Origin: Comamonadaceae bacterium | Lineage (GTDB): Bacteria; Pseudomonadota; Gammaproteobacteria; Burkholderiales; Burkholderiaceae_C | NCBI GenBank assembly: GCA_014190675.1 | Contig: BJGT01000010.1 | Location: 1-54,903 of the forward strand | Direction of reading: 5' to 3' | Length of the DNA: 54,903 bases | Part shown: positions 6,126 through 14,328 of the stretch, piece by piece | Position numbering within the stretch: position 1 is the first letter of the stretch | How the letters are laid out: each line of letters opens with the position of its first letter | Made by a program: the position numbers and the translations under genes | Notes under the pieces: generated by a model | Told to the model about the DNA's origin: nothing | Database searches by the model: none | What the model saw: only the letters and a program-made list of their open reading frames with translations

Positions 6126-6868
6126 GCCGCTGGCGCGACCGACAGGCCCTGAACCTTATGTTGGGCGATCAGGCTTGCCACCAGGCCCGATGCCTTGGCG
6201 CTCTCGACAAAGTTGCGGAGAAAGGCCTCGGCTTCCGGCTGGCCCTTGCCACAGCCAATCGCCTGTTGTACGGCCATGAACCCGCCTGGCAGGATCACAT
6301 GCCCGGGTGCCTTAGCCAAGTCACCGATCAACCCAGGCCGCAGCCCGGCCAGTGCGTCGACCTTGTCGGTGAGGTAGCGATCGAGTGCCGCGCCGCCTGC
6401 ATCGCAGGGTAGCAGCGTCGCGTGCTGGTTATTGCGCTCTAGCCAGAGGCCATAGGCGCTGCGGGCGAACACGGCGATCGTGACACCGGGCTGGTCCACG
6501 TCAGCCACGCACTTCAAGCGGGAGCCAGGCGGCACCAAATAACTGGCTTCGATCTCGCAATAGGCAGGGGTAAAAGCGGTTGTCTTTGACCTCAGAGGGT
6601 CGGCACCGAACAAGCCAATGTCCCAGGTGTCTGTGCCCGCCGCATCGGCCAACAGACCCGGGTTGGCAAACGGCACAAATTGAAGGGATACACCGAGCAG
6701 CCTGGCGACTTCGGTAGCCATGCTAGGCGCCACGCCCACCGGGTCGCCGCTATCGGTCTTTCCGTTGACCAACAGGAAGTTGCTCATGTTGATGCCAGCG
6801 CGCAGCACGCCCTTCGGCGCGAGCTGTTGAAGCACGAGGGGGTTGGGGCTAGGCTTGGGGGTGGACAT
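6122..6868 (-). CDS. Family-3 solute-binding-like protein without signal peptide
   Basis: The 248-residue protein matches periplasmic amino-acid-binding proteins of ABC systems: LAPKGVLRAGINMSNFLLV, GVAPSMATEVARLLGVSLQFVPFANPG, WDIGLFGADPLRSKTTAFTPAYCEIEASYLVP, and KVDALAGLRPGL. The N-terminus MSTPKPSPNPLVLQQ has no hydrophobic core, so it is unlikely to be exported as read. No ABC permease or ATPase gene adjoins it. It could be a cytoplasmic ligand-binding protein or a cyclohexadienyl dehydratase-like relative. It converges on the LysR gene with a 4-bp overlap. Confidence 0.7.
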   Translation of the reverse strand: MSTPKPSPNPLVLQQLAPKGVLRAGINMSNFLLVNGKTDSGDPVGVAPSMATEVARLLGVSLQFVPFANPGLLADAAGTDTWDIGLFGADPLRSKTTAFTPAYCEIEASYLVPPGSRLKCVADVDQPGVTIAVFARSAYGLWLERNNQHATLLPCDAGGAALDRYLTDKVDALAGLRPGLIGDLAKAPGHVILPGGFMAVQQAIGCGKGQPEAEAFLRNFVESAKASGLVASLIAQHKVQGLSVAPAA

Positions 6869-6921
6869 GGTATCTACGTGAAGTCAGGCTGTGGGCCGCC
6901 AGAAGTTTGATATTTGAGCAC

Positions 6922-8271
6922 TCAGTCGCCCGCGAGCCGATTCATCTTGGTGTTGGCTTCTGCCAGATGGGTTTGCAGATGGGCCAGGCACGGCGAAAAG
7001 CGCCCCGAAAACCGCGGGTCAGCTCGAATGCGTTCAATCAAGGTGGTCGCCAGAGCGTAAGCCTTGCGCCACACTGTCGGCGTCACCATTGCGTGCAGGT
7101 TTGCTGACATCAACGAATCATTCAATGCACCACCCGAGCTAGGCTGGAATCCCATGGGCAGCATGTCGTAGGCCGGTGCGATGGCGTAGGGGCGCCCATG
7201 CGGGCTCACAAAAGAAAGGTTCCCATGGTGCATGTCAGTATTGCCGATTAAGGTGCCGAAAGCGTAGAGCAAGCACGCTCCCTCATGCGCCGACGGGTCG
7301 ATGTGCCCTGCGGTAGACAAGGCCGCTGTGACCACAGGCCAGGGATCGCGCGCCATACCGGTGAACTCTGCGTCCACAGCGCTCAGAGACAACAGGCCGC
7401 AGCGCCCCCTTGGTCCCACACGGTCAAACCGCTCCGCTTCCAAGAATCGCTGGCCGCGGTGGTCGATGATGTTGGAGCGAGCAGCCGCAACGCCGGCGTC
7501 GCCCAAGGTCTGTAGGGCGTGGTGTTCGGCCAGCAGCAGATCCCGCCAGCGCTCGGTGATCGGGTTTTCATCAGGCAAGCTGAACTTGACGATTTGATGC
7601 GCGCTGCCAAGAGTCGTTTGCGCATAAACCGCGAATTTTGGCTGCTCACCGGCGGCCGATGACCACGTTTGGCCGGTGCTGGCAAGCTCCTGGGCCAAGC
7701 GAACATAGTCTTCACCTTTGCGCGCCATGGGTATGGCCACAGGGTCTGGCGCATTGACAAAGCGATCCCTGGCCAAATCGCCCAACAGAACGTTGCCCAC
7801 AGCATCATGGCCGTGAGCGAGCAGGGCCCGCAGCGCATGCGTGTCGGACCACTGCGCAATATTGGCAGGCAAACCCAATTCTTGAGAGTGCCTGCCTGCG
7901 TAAGCTCGCCCCATGAACCCCTGGGGTCGCATGTCCAAAAGCCACCACGGGAGCCCCTCGCTGTGCACGGCGGTGCCCTCATCATCCAGCATGACAAAGC
8001 CCTGGTCTCGCACCGGTATCAACAGCCCCAGGCGTTTGATCTTGCCGTCCACGCCGACGCAGTACACAGGAATCTCGGGCAACCCTCTCACAGCATCTCG
8101 CAAAGCGTAGTGAATAGCTCTGGCCAGGCGAATACGAACAAGCTCAGGCCCCAGCGCTGCAATGGCACGGGACAGCGTTGGCTGGCTGATTCCGACCTTG
8201 GCCATGATCTGCTGAGCGGACAGCGGCCCTGCTGCAAGCAAGAGCCTGATTCGATCAAGGTGCGCAGGCAT
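6922..8271 (-). CDS. yjjJ: HipA-family kinase-like protein, YjjJ type
   Basis: The 449-residue protein has an N-terminal winged-helix segment (residues 1-60, LSAQQIMAKVGISQPTLSRAIAALG) followed by a HipA-like kinase body. Visible kinase features are the ATP-site strand QIVKFSLP, the catalytic loop IGNTDMHHGNLSF and the metal-binding IAPAYDMLPMGF. Length is close to E. coli YjjJ (about 443 residues), which has a fused DNA-binding domain instead of a separate HipB. HipA relatives phosphorylate aminoacyl-tRNA synthetases or other targets to slow growth; the target here is unknown. ATG at 8271 (MPAHLDRIR) was chosen over an upstream extension reading through promoter DNA. The frame is intact. Confidence 0.85.
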   Translation of the reverse strand: MPAHLDRIRLLLAAGPLSAQQIMAKVGISQPTLSRAIAALGPELVRIRLARAIHYALRDAVRGLPEIPVYCVGVDGKIKRLGLLIPVRDQGFVMLDDEGTAVHSEGLPWWLLDMRPQGFMGRAYAGRHSQELGLPANIAQWSDTHALRALLAHGHDAVGNVLLGDLARDRFVNAPDPVAIPMARKGEDYVRLAQELASTGQTWSSAAGEQPKFAVYAQTTLGSAHQIVKFSLPDENPITERWRDLLLAEHHALQTLGDAGVAAARSNIIDHRGQRFLEAERFDRVGPRGRCGLLSLSAVDAEFTGMARDPWPVVTAALSTAGHIDPSAHEGACLLYAFGTLIGNTDMHHGNLSFVSPHGRPYAIAPAYDMLPMGFQPSSGGALNDSLMSANLHAMVTPTVWRKAYALATTLIERIRADPRFSGRFSPCLAHLQTHLAEANTKMNRLAGD

Positions 8272-8290
8272 GGCGTGAATTGTGTTGTGA

Positions 8291-8324
8291 ATAATTAAAT
8301 GAATTATATATTGAATGCTGTCAA
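8291..8324 (-). promoter_or_regulatory. Candidate promoter/operator of the yjjJ-type gene
   Basis: On the minus strand a perfect TTGACA (8324-8319) is followed after 17 bp by CATTTA (8301-8296), a plausible sigma-70 pair in AT-rich DNA that contrasts with the surrounding GC-rich sequence. ATAATT (8291-8296) and AATTAT (8302-8307) form a perfect dyad over the -10 region, a likely site for autorepression by the protein's own helix-turn-helix domain. The function is inferred. Confidence 0.4.
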
Positions 8325-8347
8325 GGTGCGGGGGCGCCAACAGGTAG

Positions 8348-8569
8348 CGAACTGACTGGCCGAGGTATGTCGTCGTTGAGGTAACTCAAGCGCTCTTGGA
8401 ACTGGCCAGTGAGTATGCCGATACTTTTGCCCTGCGCGCTTACGACAGCGTGCAACTCGCGGCCGCGCGGACTTTGCAGGACATGGCGGGGGAGGAAATT
8501 CAATTTGCCTGCTTCGACACCCGCTTGGGCAAATCGGCGCGGATACTCGGGATGCTAGGCTCCGCCTGA
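8348..8569 (+). pseudogene. C-terminal remnant of a VapC-type PIN-domain toxin
   Basis: The frame ending at TGA 8567-8569 reads RYVVVEVTQALLELASEYAD, FALRAYDSVQLAAARTLQD, then FACFDTRLGKSARILGML. This is the C-terminal half of VapC-like PIN ribonucleases, with the conserved LRAYDSVQLA acidic helix and the FDxRL strand. The frame opens only after a TAG at 8345-8347 and has no start codon at the homologous position. The N-terminal half, with the first catalytic aspartate, and the VapB antitoxin are absent. It abuts the yjjJ promoter, which may mark the breakpoint. Confidence 0.75.
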
Positions 8570-8775
8570 CTGGGCAGTCCGAGGCCACTTGGGCGCCAAG
8601 ACTTGAAGAGCCTATTCGGGCTGTGGATTTACACCATCTCCAGGGACACGACCAGCGGCGCCTGGTGCAGGGCGCCAGAGTGCTGGGCCCGCACCACTTT
8701 GTATTTGCGCTGTGAGCCTCTCGGGGCAGGATTGGGCTTTCAGCGGTTTGCGCGTGGCCCGCTGAGGGCAGACCG

Positions 8776-9456
8776 TCAATCCAGCAAGTGACCTGTTTTG
8801 ACAAGGATTAAACACCCCTCGACACTGAGCGGCTGATGCTGGCTCAGGTGGGGACTGCGAATCCAGCTGCCCTGAGGGTAGCTTCCATGCTCATCCGAGA
8901 ATACGCCTTCAACGACATAAATCTCCTCTCCACCAACATGGCGGTGAGGATTGAAATAAGTTCCTGGTGCCCACCGCACCATGGCTGTGTGTGTGGTTCC
9001 GAATTCAGACAGGGGCATGACCGTCAGGCCATCCACCATGCCGCGGAACCACTGCGACTGATGGGTGTTCACCACCACCCTCTCGCTGTCATCGGGTGCG
9101 AGGTGACGAAGCTTCACAAACAAGGTGCACCCATCTTCAGAAAACGGTGCATGGCTGGAGCCCGGCGGATTTTTCAGGTAGGTGCCGGGCCCGTAGTCTC
9201 CAAACTCGTCGCCCAGAGTGCCACTGAGCACCAGAATTTCTTCCCCAAGCCCGTGCTCATGCAAGTCGAATTTCGCACCTGCACCGTATCGAACGATGGA
9301 GGTCGCGCGCGCCACCTCACCGCCATTTCGCTCCAAAAGCCTGCGGTGAACCCAAGGTGACGGCGATGGCTGCCAGGGCAAGGTGTTGCCATTGACGACA
9401 CAGCGCTGAGACAAATCTGCGTTGAGCAAGAGGGCGTTCATCGAAAGATCGTTCAT
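8776..9456 (-). CDS. Double-cupin, ChrR-like domain protein
   Basis: The 226-residue protein holds two similar cupin halves. The first has FDLHEHGLGEEILVLSGTLGDEFGDYGPGTYLKNPPGSSHAPF, with metal-ligand His and Glu residues. The second has FNPHRHVGGEEIYVVEGVFSDEHGSYPQGSWIRSPHLSQH. This HxH...E...H pattern matches the C-terminal domain of the anti-sigma factor ChrR and stand-alone relatives. There is no zinc-binding anti-sigma N-terminus and no sigma factor gene beside it, so a regulatory role is not supported. ATG at 9456 was chosen; ATG at 9441 is possible. Confidence 0.8.
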   Translation of the reverse strand: MNDLSMNALLLNADLSQRCVVNGNTLPWQPSPSPWVHRRLLERNGGEVARATSIVRYGAGAKFDLHEHGLGEEILVLSGTLGDEFGDYGPGTYLKNPPGSSHAPFSEDGCTLFVKLRHLAPDDSERVVVNTHQSQWFRGMVDGLTVMPLSEFGTTHTAMVRWAPGTYFNPHRHVGGEEIYVVEGVFSDEHGSYPQGSWIRSPHLSQHQPLSVEGCLILVKTGHLLD

Positions 9457-9628
9457 AGCGCCTATGCTAAAGCAGCTTGAGCACTCAGCCAATTCAGATG
9501 GGCATGCAGAGGGGCGTGCAGATTGACGGCGATCACGTAGTCTGACGCTGTTTCAGCTTATTCGAAGCTTACCAACTGCCCGACCGGAGTCTGTAGAGCG
9601 GCGACAGTGGTCAATCCCAGGGCGGATC

Positions 9629-10105
9629 GTGACGCTGTCCCGCCAAATCGAGTCCTGTAAAGATCGCTACTACGGCGAGCTGGAGCGGGCACAGCGCTCA
9701 AAAAGCATGGATGTGACGGCGTGGGTCGAGTGGATGCTTGAACAAATGTCCTTGGCCAGTGAATTTGCCAGTCGCACCATTGATTCCGCCATCCAAAGAA
9801 TTCGATTTCAGGCTGTAATGTCCACCGTCTCCCTCAATGAGCGGCAGCATAAAACCATGAAGAAGCTTCTGGATGCTGGCCCCAAGGGCTACCCAGGCGG
9901 TATGACGACGCGCAAGCACGAGCAAATTTCGCAAACCTCAACGCCCACGGCGGCGCGGGATCTCATCGAACTGGAGCGGCTTGGGCTGCTGAAAAAATAC
10001 GGTGCCGGGCGCTCGACGCGCTATTACCCAGCGATTGAAGGGTGGGCTGAAGACGCCGCCAACCTGGTCGCTACGAGTGGCAAGCCGGACGAGATTTCTG
10101 GTTGA
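9629..10105 (+). pseudogene. C-terminal remnant of a Fic-family protein
   Basis: The frame from GTG 9629 encodes TLSRQIESCKDRYYGELERAQ, DVTAWVEWMLEQM, SLNERQHKTMKKLLDAG and TAARDLIELERLGLLKKYGAGRSTRYY. This is the helical linker plus winged-helix tail that follows the Fic domain in about 370-residue Fic AMP-transferases. The Fic catalytic motif (HPFxxGNGR type) and everything before it are missing. The upstream frame stays open but has no Fic similarity. It therefore looks like a truncation whose breakpoint lies just before 9629; the tail could at most act as a DNA-binding fragment. Confidence 0.7.
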
Positions 10106-10178
10106 GTCGGTGGTGTTGCCGCAGCCTCCGAAGTGTCACCCCATCTCTTTCTTGCGAATCAGTAGCCCCCTGGCTTGG

Positions 10179-10970
10179 TCAAGCTTGCAGCGGATGGCGC
10201 CGCAGAAAGTCGAGCACCCGCTGGCTTGCCAGCGTACGGTACTCCTCAAAATAGCTGTGCCGCGCGCCGTCGATCAGCTGTAGCTCGGCGCCCGGAATCC
10301 GCTCCGCCAGCAGCACGCCGTTGGCGCTAACGTTGATCTCGTCGTCGCTGCCGTGCAGCACCAGCGTTGGCGCTTTGACCCGGTCCAGCATGAGCCAGCT
10401 GTCATGACCCTCACTGGCCTGGTAGTGCAGGCGGCGTGCGAAGCCTGGCGCCGGCGTGGCGTCCATCGCGGCCATGCGCGCTTCAAAATCCGGGTGGGCA
10501 GCCATCCAGGCCGGCGAGACCAGCGTGTGGCGGAGGCTGGCCCAGTCGCCGCGCTGCATCGCTTGGGTGATGGCGGGGTCGCGCGCCACGCCGTGGGTAT
10601 TGCCCGGGGTGGTGGCGCCCAGCACCAGCGCGCCCAGGCGCTGCGGGTGCTCAATGGCCAGCCATTGCGCCACTCGGCCACCCATGGAAATGCCGTAGGC
10701 ATGGGCCCGATCCAGCCCGAGCTGGTCCAGCACGGCCACGGCATCCTGCGCGAAGCCGCGCGTGCTGTAGGCCGGCGCGCCGGGTTTGTCGCTTTGGCCC
10801 GTGCCACGGTAGTCCAGCATGATCACGCGGTGATGCGCAGTAAAGTCGGCGCGTACGCCATCCCACTCGCGATGGTCGCTGGCCTGGCCCGCCAGCAGCA
10901 GCAAGGGCGTGCCAGTGCCATGGCATTCAAAGTACAGGCGGGTGCCGTCGGGGCTGGTGGCGAAGGGCAT
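10179..10970 (-). CDS. Alpha/beta-fold hydrolase
   Basis: The 263-residue protein has the alpha/beta hydrolase order: oxyanion region PLLLLAGQASDHREW, strand and loop HRVIMLDYRGTGQSD, nucleophile elbow YGISMGGRVAQW (Ser of GxSxG), acid strand APTLVLHGSDDEIN, and the catalytic His in IDGARHSYFEEY. All three catalytic residues are present. Substrate is unknown. It is the last gene of the minus-strand ABC operon (20 bp after the permease), so it may cleave the imported compound, for instance an ester or amide, but that is inferred from position only. Confidence 0.85.
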   Translation of the reverse strand: MPFATSPDGTRLYFECHGTGTPLLLLAGQASDHREWDGVRADFTAHHRVIMLDYRGTGQSDKPGAPAYSTRGFAQDAVAVLDQLGLDRAHAYGISMGGRVAQWLAIEHPQRLGALVLGATTPGNTHGVARDPAITQAMQRGDWASLRHTLVSPAWMAAHPDFEARMAAMDATPAPGFARRLHYQASEGHDSWLMLDRVKAPTLVLHGSDDEINVSANGVLLAERIPGAELQLIDGARHSYFEEYRTLASQRVLDFLRRHPLQA

Positions 10971-10990
10971 CGGTGACCGGTTCGCCGGGG

Positions 10991-11842
10991 TTAACGCTGG
11001 CGTGGGTCGAGCGCGTCGCGCAGGCCGTCGCCCACCAGGTTGAAGGCCAGCACCAGCAGAAAGATCGACAGCCCCGGCCAGATGGCCATCCAGGGCGCGT
11101 TGTCGACATAGTTTTTGGCGGTGTTGAGCATGCTGCCCCAGCTCGGCGCGGGTGGCTGCTGGCCCAGGCCAAGGAAGGACAGGCTGGCCTCGGCGATCAC
11201 CGCAGCGGCAATCGCCAGCGTGGCTTGCACGATCAGCGGCGCAGTGATGTTGGGCAGCACATGGCGCAGCGCGATACGCCACGGCGGGTTGCCCACGGCG
11301 CGGGCAGCCTCGATGTAGTCTTCGACCTTGACGTTGATGACCTGGGCGCGCGTGAGGCGCACAAAAATCGGAGTGGCCGACACGCCAATGGCGATCATGG
11401 CGTTACTCAGGCTGGGCCCCAGAAACGCGGCCAGTGCGATCGCCAGAATCAGGAAGGGGCAGGCTAAAAAAGCGTCGGTGATGCGCGAGATCACCGTGTC
11501 CACCGCCCCACCCATGAAGCCGGCCGCCAGGCCAATCGGCACGCCCAGCAGCAGCGAGATCGAGACCGACACCACGCCGGCCAGCAGCGAGGCACGGGTG
11601 CCCCAGATCACGCGTGACAACACATCGCGGCCAATCTCGTCGGTGCCAAACCAGTGCGCGGCGCTGGGCGCCTTGCGGATGGCGCCCCAGCTGGTGGCAA
11701 TCGGGTCGAGCGGCGCAATCCAGGCCGCGCCCAATGCCAGCACAATAAAGCTGAGCACGATGGCCACCCCAAGCAGGGCCGCCCGCCGGCGCGCAAAGCG
11801 GTGCCAGGCCAGCTGGCTCGGACTCGCTGTCACACGGGTCAC
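10991..11842 (-). CDS. Oligopeptide-type ABC transporter permease (DppC/OppC family)
   Basis: The 283-residue membrane protein shows the DppC-type N-terminal segment (LLGVAIVLSFIVLALGAAWIAPLDP), the HWFGTDEIGRDVLSRVIWGTR motif, and the cytoplasmic loop EDYIEAARAVGNPPWRIALRHVLPN that docks on the ATPase. I chose GTG at 11842 because GGAG lies 8 bases upstream of it and it follows the stop of the partner permease; an ATG at 11875 would overlap that gene by 29 bp. It forms the transmembrane channel with the adjacent DppB-type subunit. Confidence 0.88.
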   Translation of the reverse strand: MTRVTASPSQLAWHRFARRRAALLGVAIVLSFIVLALGAAWIAPLDPIATSWGAIRKAPSAAHWFGTDEIGRDVLSRVIWGTRASLLAGVVSVSISLLLGVPIGLAAGFMGGAVDTVISRITDAFLACPFLILAIALAAFLGPSLSNAMIAIGVSATPIFVRLTRAQVINVKVEDYIEAARAVGNPPWRIALRHVLPNITAPLIVQATLAIAAAVIAEASLSFLGLGQQPPAPSWGSMLNTAKNYVDNAPWMAIWPGLSIFLLVLAFNLVGDGLRDALDPRQR

Positions 11843-11846
11843 CGGC

Positions 11847-12788
11847 TCAACTCCGCAGCCGCGGGTTGGCCGCAAAATAGGCCAGGTCGGCCAGCAGGTT
11901 CAAAACAATGTAGGTGGTGGCGGTGACCAGCACCACGCCCTGCACCACCGCGTAGTCACGGTTGAACACAGCATCGACGATCAGCTTGCCAAAGCCGGGT
12001 ATGGTGAACACCTGCTCGGTCAGCACCGCGCCGGAGAGCAGGGTGCCGAGCTCGAGCGCGCCCAGCGTGATGATGGGGGTGAGCGCATTGCGCAGCGCGT
12101 GTTTGAGCACCACCACCCGCTCACTCAGGCCCTTGGCGCGGGCGGTGCGCACATAGTCGGTAGACATCACCTGCAGCATGGCGCTGCGGGTGTGGCGCAT
12201 CAGCACTGCGGCAATCGCGTTGCCCAGCACAAAGGCCGGCATGATCATGGCCGCTAGGTTGGCGCCCAAATCGTCGAACGGGCTCACATAGCCCGATGAC
12301 GGCAGCCAGCCCAGCTGCACCGAAAACAGCATGATCATCAGGATGCCCAGCCAGAAATTGGGCGTGGAAATACCCCACAGCGCCAGCACATTGGCCGCCG
12401 TGTCCCAGGCCGTGCCGCGCCCGACTGCCGACACAATGCCGGCCGGGATGCCGATCAGCAGGGCGATGGTCATGGCCAGCAACGCCAGCTCGACTGTGAC
12501 CGGCAGCTTTTGCAGCACCAGGCTGAGCACCGGCTGCTGGGTGCGCACCGATTCGCCCAGGTCACCCTGCAGCACGCCACCCATCCAGTAGCCATAGCGC
12601 ACCGGCAGCGGCTCATCCAGGTGCATCTTGGCGCGCAGGTAGGCCACCACAGTTGGGTCCTGCTCCTCGCCCGCGAGAATCTTGGCCGGATCGCCGGGCA
12701 GCAACTGCTGCAGCCCGAAGATCAGCATAGACACCACGACCAGCGTCGGGATGATGCTGGCGATTCGTTTGAGCAGGAACTCGAACAT
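11847..12788 (-). CDS. Oligopeptide-type ABC transporter permease (DppB/OppB family)
   Basis: The 313-residue protein begins MFEFLLKRIASIIPTLVVVSMLIFGL, the typical first membrane segment of DppB-like subunits. It continues with LPGDPAKILAG, YWMGGVLQGDLGESVRTQQPV and the EAA-type loop TDYVRTARAKGLSERVVVLKHALRNAL. About six membrane segments are visible. It pairs with the DppC-type subunit 4 bp downstream and lies 13 bp after the binding-protein gene. It imports peptides or similar nitrogenous solutes; specificity is set by the binding protein. Confidence 0.9.
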   Translation of the reverse strand: MFEFLLKRIASIIPTLVVVSMLIFGLQQLLPGDPAKILAGEEQDPTVVAYLRAKMHLDEPLPVRYGYWMGGVLQGDLGESVRTQQPVLSLVLQKLPVTVELALLAMTIALLIGIPAGIVSAVGRGTAWDTAANVLALWGISTPNFWLGILMIMLFSVQLGWLPSSGYVSPFDDLGANLAAMIMPAFVLGNAIAAVLMRHTRSAMLQVMSTDYVRTARAKGLSERVVVLKHALRNALTPIITLGALELGTLLSGAVLTEQVFTIPGFGKLIVDAVFNRDYAVVQGVVLVTATTYIVLNLLADLAYFAANPRLRS

Positions 12789-12801
12789 GGGTGGAGCGCG
12801 G

Positions 12802-14310
12802 TCAGGGCGCCAGCTTCAGGCCGCTGATACGCAGCAGGCCGTCCGGGATCTCGCGCACGCCGCTGAGCTTGGGGCTGTAAGCCCACAGCCAGTTGCGGTG
12901 GTAGAGGTAAATCACCGGCCGCTCCTTGGTGATCTGCGCTGCAATCTGCTCAAACAGTTTCTTGCGCTTGGCCGGCTCGCGCTCGGCGCGCGACTGGTCC
13001 AGCAGCTTGTCGGTATCAGCGTTGCAGTAGCCGGCGTAGTTCAGCGGCTGCTTGCAGCCATGAAAGCTGTACAGGTTGCCATCCGGGTCAGGGCGGCCGC
13101 TCCAGGCCAGTACATAGGCGTCAAAGTCGCCCTTGTCGGCCATGTTGAGCGAGGTGGCAAATTCGGCCGACTGGATCTTTACATCAAAGCCGGCATCGCG
13201 GGTCATGGCCTGGACCACCAGTGCAATGCGCTGCGCGTCCGAGGTGGTGGGTGTGACCAGTGTGAAGCTCGGGTTGGGTATGCCAGCCGCCTTCAGCAGG
13301 GCCCGTGCTTTCTCGACATCGCGCTTAGGCAGGGGCACGTTCTTGGCGTAATAGGGGTTGGTCGGGGCCACCCACTGGTTGCCAATCTTGGCCTCGTTGT
13401 CCATCACCACCTGGGCCAGGCCCTGGCGGTCCAGCGCCAGCTCAAAGGCTTCGCGCACCCGCGGGTCGCGCCCGAGCGGGTTTTGCTGCGCTTTGTCGCT
13501 CTTGCCGATGTTGATGGTGATGCCCTGGTAACCGATCTCGGTGATGCGGGACACCTTGAACTTCTTCTCGATTTCCAGTTTTTCCACGTCTGAAGAAGCG
13601 ACCCGCTCGATGAAATCAAGCTGGCCCGATTTCAGGTTGGCCAGGCGCACGGTGGCGTCGGGAATCGGCGTGTAGGTGACCTTGGCGAAATTGACGGCCG
13701 CCTTGTTCCAGTAGCCGTCGTAACGCTCCAATGTGATGCGGTCTTGCGCCACCCGATCCACAAACTTGAAGGCGCCCGAACAGACCGGCTTGAGGCCGAA
13801 CTTGTCGCCGGCGGCCTGCGCGGCCTTGGGCGAGACCATCATGCCCGCGCGGTCAGACAGTATGGCCAGCAAAGGGGTAAATGGTGCGCTCAGGTTCAGG
13901 CGCACGGTCATCGGGTCGACCACATCGACGCTGCTGACCGGTCCGAGCTCGCCACGGCGGTTGGAGCCGGGCATGGTTTTGTGGCGCTCGATGTTGAACT
14001 TGACAGCAGCAGCGTCGAGCTTTTCACCATCATGAAAGGTAACGCCAGGACGAATTTTCATCGTCAGCGCCTTGCTGTCAGCTGACCACTCATAGCTTTG
14101 CGCCAGCTGCGGCACGATGGCGAGCTTCTCGTCCACATCGACCAATTTGTCGCACAGCGCCGAGAACACCAGGCGGCCGACAAAGCTGCGGGCCAGGGTC
14201 GGGTCGAGCACATCGGGGTCTTCGGCCAGGCCAACACGCAGATTGGGCAGGCTCTGGGCTTGGGCCAGGCCGGCTACGAGCAGGGCAGCAGCCAGGGATT
14301 TTTTCATCAT
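12802..14310 (-). CDS. Periplasmic solute-binding protein, DppA/GsiB family
   Basis: The 502-residue protein has a clear Sec signal peptide (MMKKSLAAALLVAGLAQAQS) and the SBP family 5 pattern: LRVGLAEDPDVLDPTLARSF, LAQSYEWSADSKALTMKIRPGVTFHDG, and GPVSSVDVVDPMTVRLNLSAPFTPLLA. The length suits this family. It captures peptide-like ligands and delivers them to the DppB/DppC permeases downstream. With DUF1028 and a GGT-like enzyme nearby, gamma-glutamyl peptides or glutathione are attractive ligands, but nothing in the sequence proves this. Confidence 0.88.
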   Translation of the reverse strand: MMKKSLAAALLVAGLAQAQSLPNLRVGLAEDPDVLDPTLARSFVGRLVFSALCDKLVDVDEKLAIVPQLAQSYEWSADSKALTMKIRPGVTFHDGEKLDAAAVKFNIERHKTMPGSNRRGELGPVSSVDVVDPMTVRLNLSAPFTPLLAILSDRAGMMVSPKAAQAAGDKFGLKPVCSGAFKFVDRVAQDRITLERYDGYWNKAAVNFAKVTYTPIPDATVRLANLKSGQLDFIERVASSDVEKLEIEKKFKVSRITEIGYQGITINIGKSDKAQQNPLGRDPRVREAFELALDRQGLAQVVMDNEAKIGNQWVAPTNPYYAKNVPLPKRDVEKARALLKAAGIPNPSFTLVTPTTSDAQRIALVVQAMTRDAGFDVKIQSAEFATSLNMADKGDFDAYVLAWSGRPDPDGNLYSFHGCKQPLNYAGYCNADTDKLLDQSRAEREPAKRKKLFEQIAAQITKERPVIYLYHRNWLWAYSPKLSGVREIPDGLLRISGLKLAP

Positions 14311-14328
14311 GTCGAGCTCCTTTTAAAG

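Noticed and set aside
8304..8804. 166-codon minus-strand frame
   Set aside because: It is antisense to the VapC remnant, has low-complexity Arg/Ser/Cys composition and no family match.
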